Below are positions 61,335 through 64,000 of a DNA stretch of 64,000 nt, one piece after another (position 1 is the first letter of the stretch; each line of letters starts with the position of its first letter). This stretch comes from Drechslerella dactyloides (lineage: Eukaryota > Ascomycota > Orbiliomycetes > Orbiliales > Orbiliaceae), in NCBI GenBank assembly GCA_020064725.1, contig JAGTWJ010000002.1, positions 3,286,001 to 3,350,000 on the forward strand, read 5' to 3'. The position numbers and the translations under genes are program-made. Below the pieces are notes generated by a model. That model was not told where the DNA came from, did no database searches, and saw only the letters and a program-made list of their open reading frames with translations.

Positions 61335-62123
61335 ATGGCGACAGCCGCACCTGCGTCTGGGTCAAGGCCATCGTCCCGGGGCCGCGAAATCCATCGTCCG
61401 ACGACACCCCTCCGCGAATCATCACGTTCACGCGACTCTGTAAACCGGTTCCGCGGCTCCCACGAGATCATAACCCCCATCGAAAGCATCACGCCGTTTT
61501 TCGCGGAGCTCGAAGATGCCATGAACATCCTGCACGACAATCTGCAGCAACTGCAGCAGATACACGAGAATATCAACAAGTTCAACGAGAACTTTAGCGC
61601 GATGATGTACGGGATGGAGATGAACGCCTTCTGCGTGGATTTTCCGGAGGCGCCGATACCGGAGTCTTTCAAACGGGAGGAGGAGGCGGCTAAGGAGGCG
61701 GGTGGGTGCTCATATACCGTGTTCGTACAGCCTACAGATGGGAGATAGCTGACGTGCGCGTCGACGATTCGTAGAGCGATTGGCGGCTTTGCAGCCCCCG
61801 CCGAGGACTGAACATGAAGCGGCAGAGACGACGTTTATGTATGTCCATATCTCCTCAGAATGGAGCGATGCAAGGAACTCTGACGGATATAATGCTGCAG
61901 GACCAACGATACGTTCGTGGAACAACCCGTCACGCCTGCTGCGAGAAATCCAAAGACACCGATGCGGAGAGGACAGACGACAGGGCGAGGAGGCGCGCCA
62001 GGGACATCACGTGGTGGGGGTGGTATGGGTAGGGGAGGGGTAGGCGGTGGCACTGTCAACCGTGGGAATAGAGGAGGAGGAGGGATTGGCAGCGGGATAG
62101 CTAGAGCGAGAGGCCGTCGGTAA
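61335..62123 (+). CDS. DAM1: DASH complex subunit Dam1
   Basis: Dam1 is a microtubule-binding component of the fungal DASH/Dam1 kinetochore ring and an Aurora B target. Three exons, 61335-61701, 61775-61838 and 61901-62123, give 217 residues. After a Ser/Arg-rich start (RPTTPLRESSRSRDSVNRFRG, with possible Aurora-type sites) comes the family core: ITPIESITPFFAELEDAMNIL, LQQIHENINKFNENFSAMMYG and MNAFCVDFPEAPIPESFKR. The exon 2/3 join rebuilds TTFMTNDTFVEQP, expected for Dam1. The C-terminal 55 residues are rich in Gly and Arg (RGQTTGRGG, RGGGGMGRGG, ARARGRR). That makes a very basic tail suited to binding tubulin or nucleic acid. The ATG at 61335 is the first in frame. Confidence 0.9.
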
Positions 62124-62360
62124 GGTACGAGATAGAGCTCGAGTTCGTGGTAGAAGCGGATTCGCGAGATCTTTTGGATACCTGGATCTTATCCGGCTTT
62201 GATATTCGTCGGCGCGTACGTACAGGCGCCTCATGTCACCAGACGGTCCAGGGTTGCCGTCGATTTGATTTCTGGTGCTACCGGCTGTTCATCTGTGGCC
62301 TTGTCAAATCCATCTTCTTTCCATTTCACACCGACTCACGTTGCTCCGAATCTACACCCA

Positions 62361-64000
62361 ATGAAGTACTTTGACGACCTCGTGAGCGTTAGGTTTTGGC
62401 AGCCGGATAGCTCGAGGGAAGGGGAAGCTTCGGATATCGCGAGCGTCCCGCTTCAAGAGCGGCAGGCAGAAGAGGGGCGGGACCCGTTCAAACTGCTGGT
62501 TTGCCATGACTTCAAGGTGCGTAGACGACACTCCGTCTGTAGCGCAGTATACCACGCGTACTTGCTAAGGGATGATGCGGGCAGGGCGCGTATCTACCGT
62601 ACGAAGACAGCCAGGGCATCTTCTCTGCAGAGACGGTGTACACGCTGGAGTATCTCCACCTGGTCTCCACTTTTGTCTACTTCTCGCACCATCGCGTGAC
62701 AATGTGAGACCCAACGTCGACAACACAAACTTGACAGATGCGATGCGGTTTTGCTGACTTGTCGCCAGCCCGCCGGCACCGTGGGTGAATCTGATGCACA
62801 AGAATGGCGTCCGAATACTGGGCACCTTCCTCGTGGAGCCAGGGAACACAGTCGGCTTCGACGACCTGTTGGAACGCGACAGCTCTGGAAAATTCGTGTT
62901 CGCAGGCCTGTTGGCGGATATGGCAGCTTACTATGGCTTTGACGGGTGGCTGCTGAACTTTGAAGATTGCTTCCCAGATCTCACTTTTCGACCGGAGAAC
63001 GTGATCAATTTCATCCAGGAGCTGCGGACGGAGTGCGAGAGCCGCGTGAAGGGCAGCGAAGTAGTCTGGTACGATTCTTTGACAATCCTCAATCGCGTGG
63101 CATACGCGAACGGTCTCTCGCCTGCGAACGCACCTTTCTTCAAGGTTGCATCGGGGCTGTTCACGAACTACAGATGGAACCCATTCGCCCAGCTTCTCAC
63201 GACGGCAGCCTTGAGCAAGACTATGGGTCGCAGCCATGACGTTTACATGGGTATCGACGTGTTTGGGCGAGGTACATTTGGCGGAGGAGGGTGGGGCGTT
63301 GGAACGGTAAGCTTACGCTTTCTAATCACTTGGTTTTCGCCTGCCCGCGCGACAGCCAACGGCGTCTAATGCTGCAACCAATATTTTCATATTCATATGT
63401 TTCATCACGGATTCTGGCACATGCTTACGATACTACGGTGCACGTACCTAGGCGCTCTCTGTAATACGACCAGCGGACCTCTCAGCCGCAATATTCGCGC
63501 CAGGGTGGACGTTTGAAAACTTTGACGGCCTCAACTTTGAAGAACGGAACCGCAAGTTCTGGATCAATAGCGATGCAGCGGATCCCGAGCTGATATGTCG
63601 ACCGATTGCAGAGTTCGCCCCCCACTGGGAGGCCGGCACTGAGCGGTTCTTCTACACGAACTTCAGCAGAGGCTATGGAAAGAAGTGGTTCCAAAACGGG
63701 AGAGAGATTTCAACCACGCCATGGGTGCACGTCGGCGCGCAATCCGTCTTACCGACCTTCTACCCCGCGGAGACCGATCGGCTTGTCTGGAGATTTGATG
63801 AGCAGCTAGCCTACGACGGTGGACATTCGCTGAGCATCGTAAGGAACCGAGTCGTGGGCAGCAGCTCCAATACACTCATGTGTAGGCTATACAAGCTCGC
63901 TCTGAGTTATAGGCGCGACGTTCGGCTTTCCTTTTCGTACGCCCTAAAAGCCGCGCACAAGGGGCGGGTGGGGATATATTTCAATTTGGTCAAGTTCAAC
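62361..64000 (+). CDS. Cytosolic endo-beta-N-acetylglucosaminidase, GH85 (3' end outside window)
   Basis: ENGase cleaves the chitobiose core of N-glycans, leaving one GlcNAc on the protein; in fungi it acts on free or misfolded glycoproteins. Exons seen: 62361-62516, 62585-62703, 62769-63306 and 63452-64000, the last still open at the window edge. The start MKYFDDLVSVRFWQPD and LLVCHDFKGAYLPYEDS match GH85. VTIPPAPWVNLMHKNGVRILGTFLVE is rebuilt across intron 2. The catalytic pair is N155 and E157 in GFDGWLLNFED. DVYMGIDVFGRGTFGGGGW and AIFAPGWTFENF are further family blocks. No signal peptide is present, so it should be cytosolic. 547 residues are visible and the C-terminal beta domains are cut off. 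The ATG at 62361 is the only in-frame start near the family's N-terminus. Confidence 0.9.

Overview
This is a window of nuclear DNA from a filamentous ascomycete fungus. Three things point there. Genes are split by short spliceosomal introns (mostly 60-90 nt, GT..AG, often with a CTAAC/CTGAC-like branch site shortly before the acceptor). Genes are spaced eukaryote-style. Several products are fungal families (Dam1 of the DASH complex, Kha1 antiporter, Gmh1, Ytp1-like, Aim24, Fungal_trans_2-type regulator). A Pezizomycotina-like fungus is my inference; I cannot name the species. I found no rRNA, tRNA, CRISPR array or transposon ORF.

Layout from left to right: 3.7 kb without a recognisable gene; two tandem Kha1-type cation/H+ antiporter genes (3711-6852 and 9485-12772); a GH18 chitinase on the minus strand (14068-15858); mitochondrial AIM24 (17100-18740, minus); a small secreted Thr-rich protein (19955-20721, minus); a Ubp8-like SAGA deubiquitinase (22799-24738, plus); a classical protein tyrosine phosphatase (26120-27680, minus); GMH1/UNC-50 (30620-31764, plus); a divergent pair made of an 85-residue small protein (32514-32884, minus) and a variant RING protein (33029-33985, plus); condensin SMC4 (34363-38883, plus); the eEF1A lysine methyltransferase EFM5 (39443-41343, plus); a Ytp1-like membrane protein (45097-47149, plus); a 6.4 kb gene-free stretch leading to a transcription-regulator locus (53601-57321, plus); an unrecognised basic protein (57745-59127, minus); OTU1/YOD1 deubiquitinase (59720-61040, plus); DAM1 (61335-62123, plus); and a GH85 endo-beta-N-acetylglucosaminidase that runs off the right edge (62361-64000+).

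The genes are mostly unrelated housekeeping functions and not a pathway cluster. Loose themes are chromosome segregation (SMC4, DAM1), ubiquitin and protein quality control (UBP8, RING, OTU1, ENGase), and Golgi/endomembrane function (two Kha1, Gmh1). The most interesting point is the tandem Kha1 pair. The copies share almost the whole exon layout but differ by one intron. They also differ at the ion-site dipeptide (Asn-Asp in the first copy, Asp-Asp in the second), which in cation/proton antiporters is linked to transport mode.

All exon coordinates were worked out by hand from reading-frame continuity, splice signals and remembered family sequence; no database search was run.
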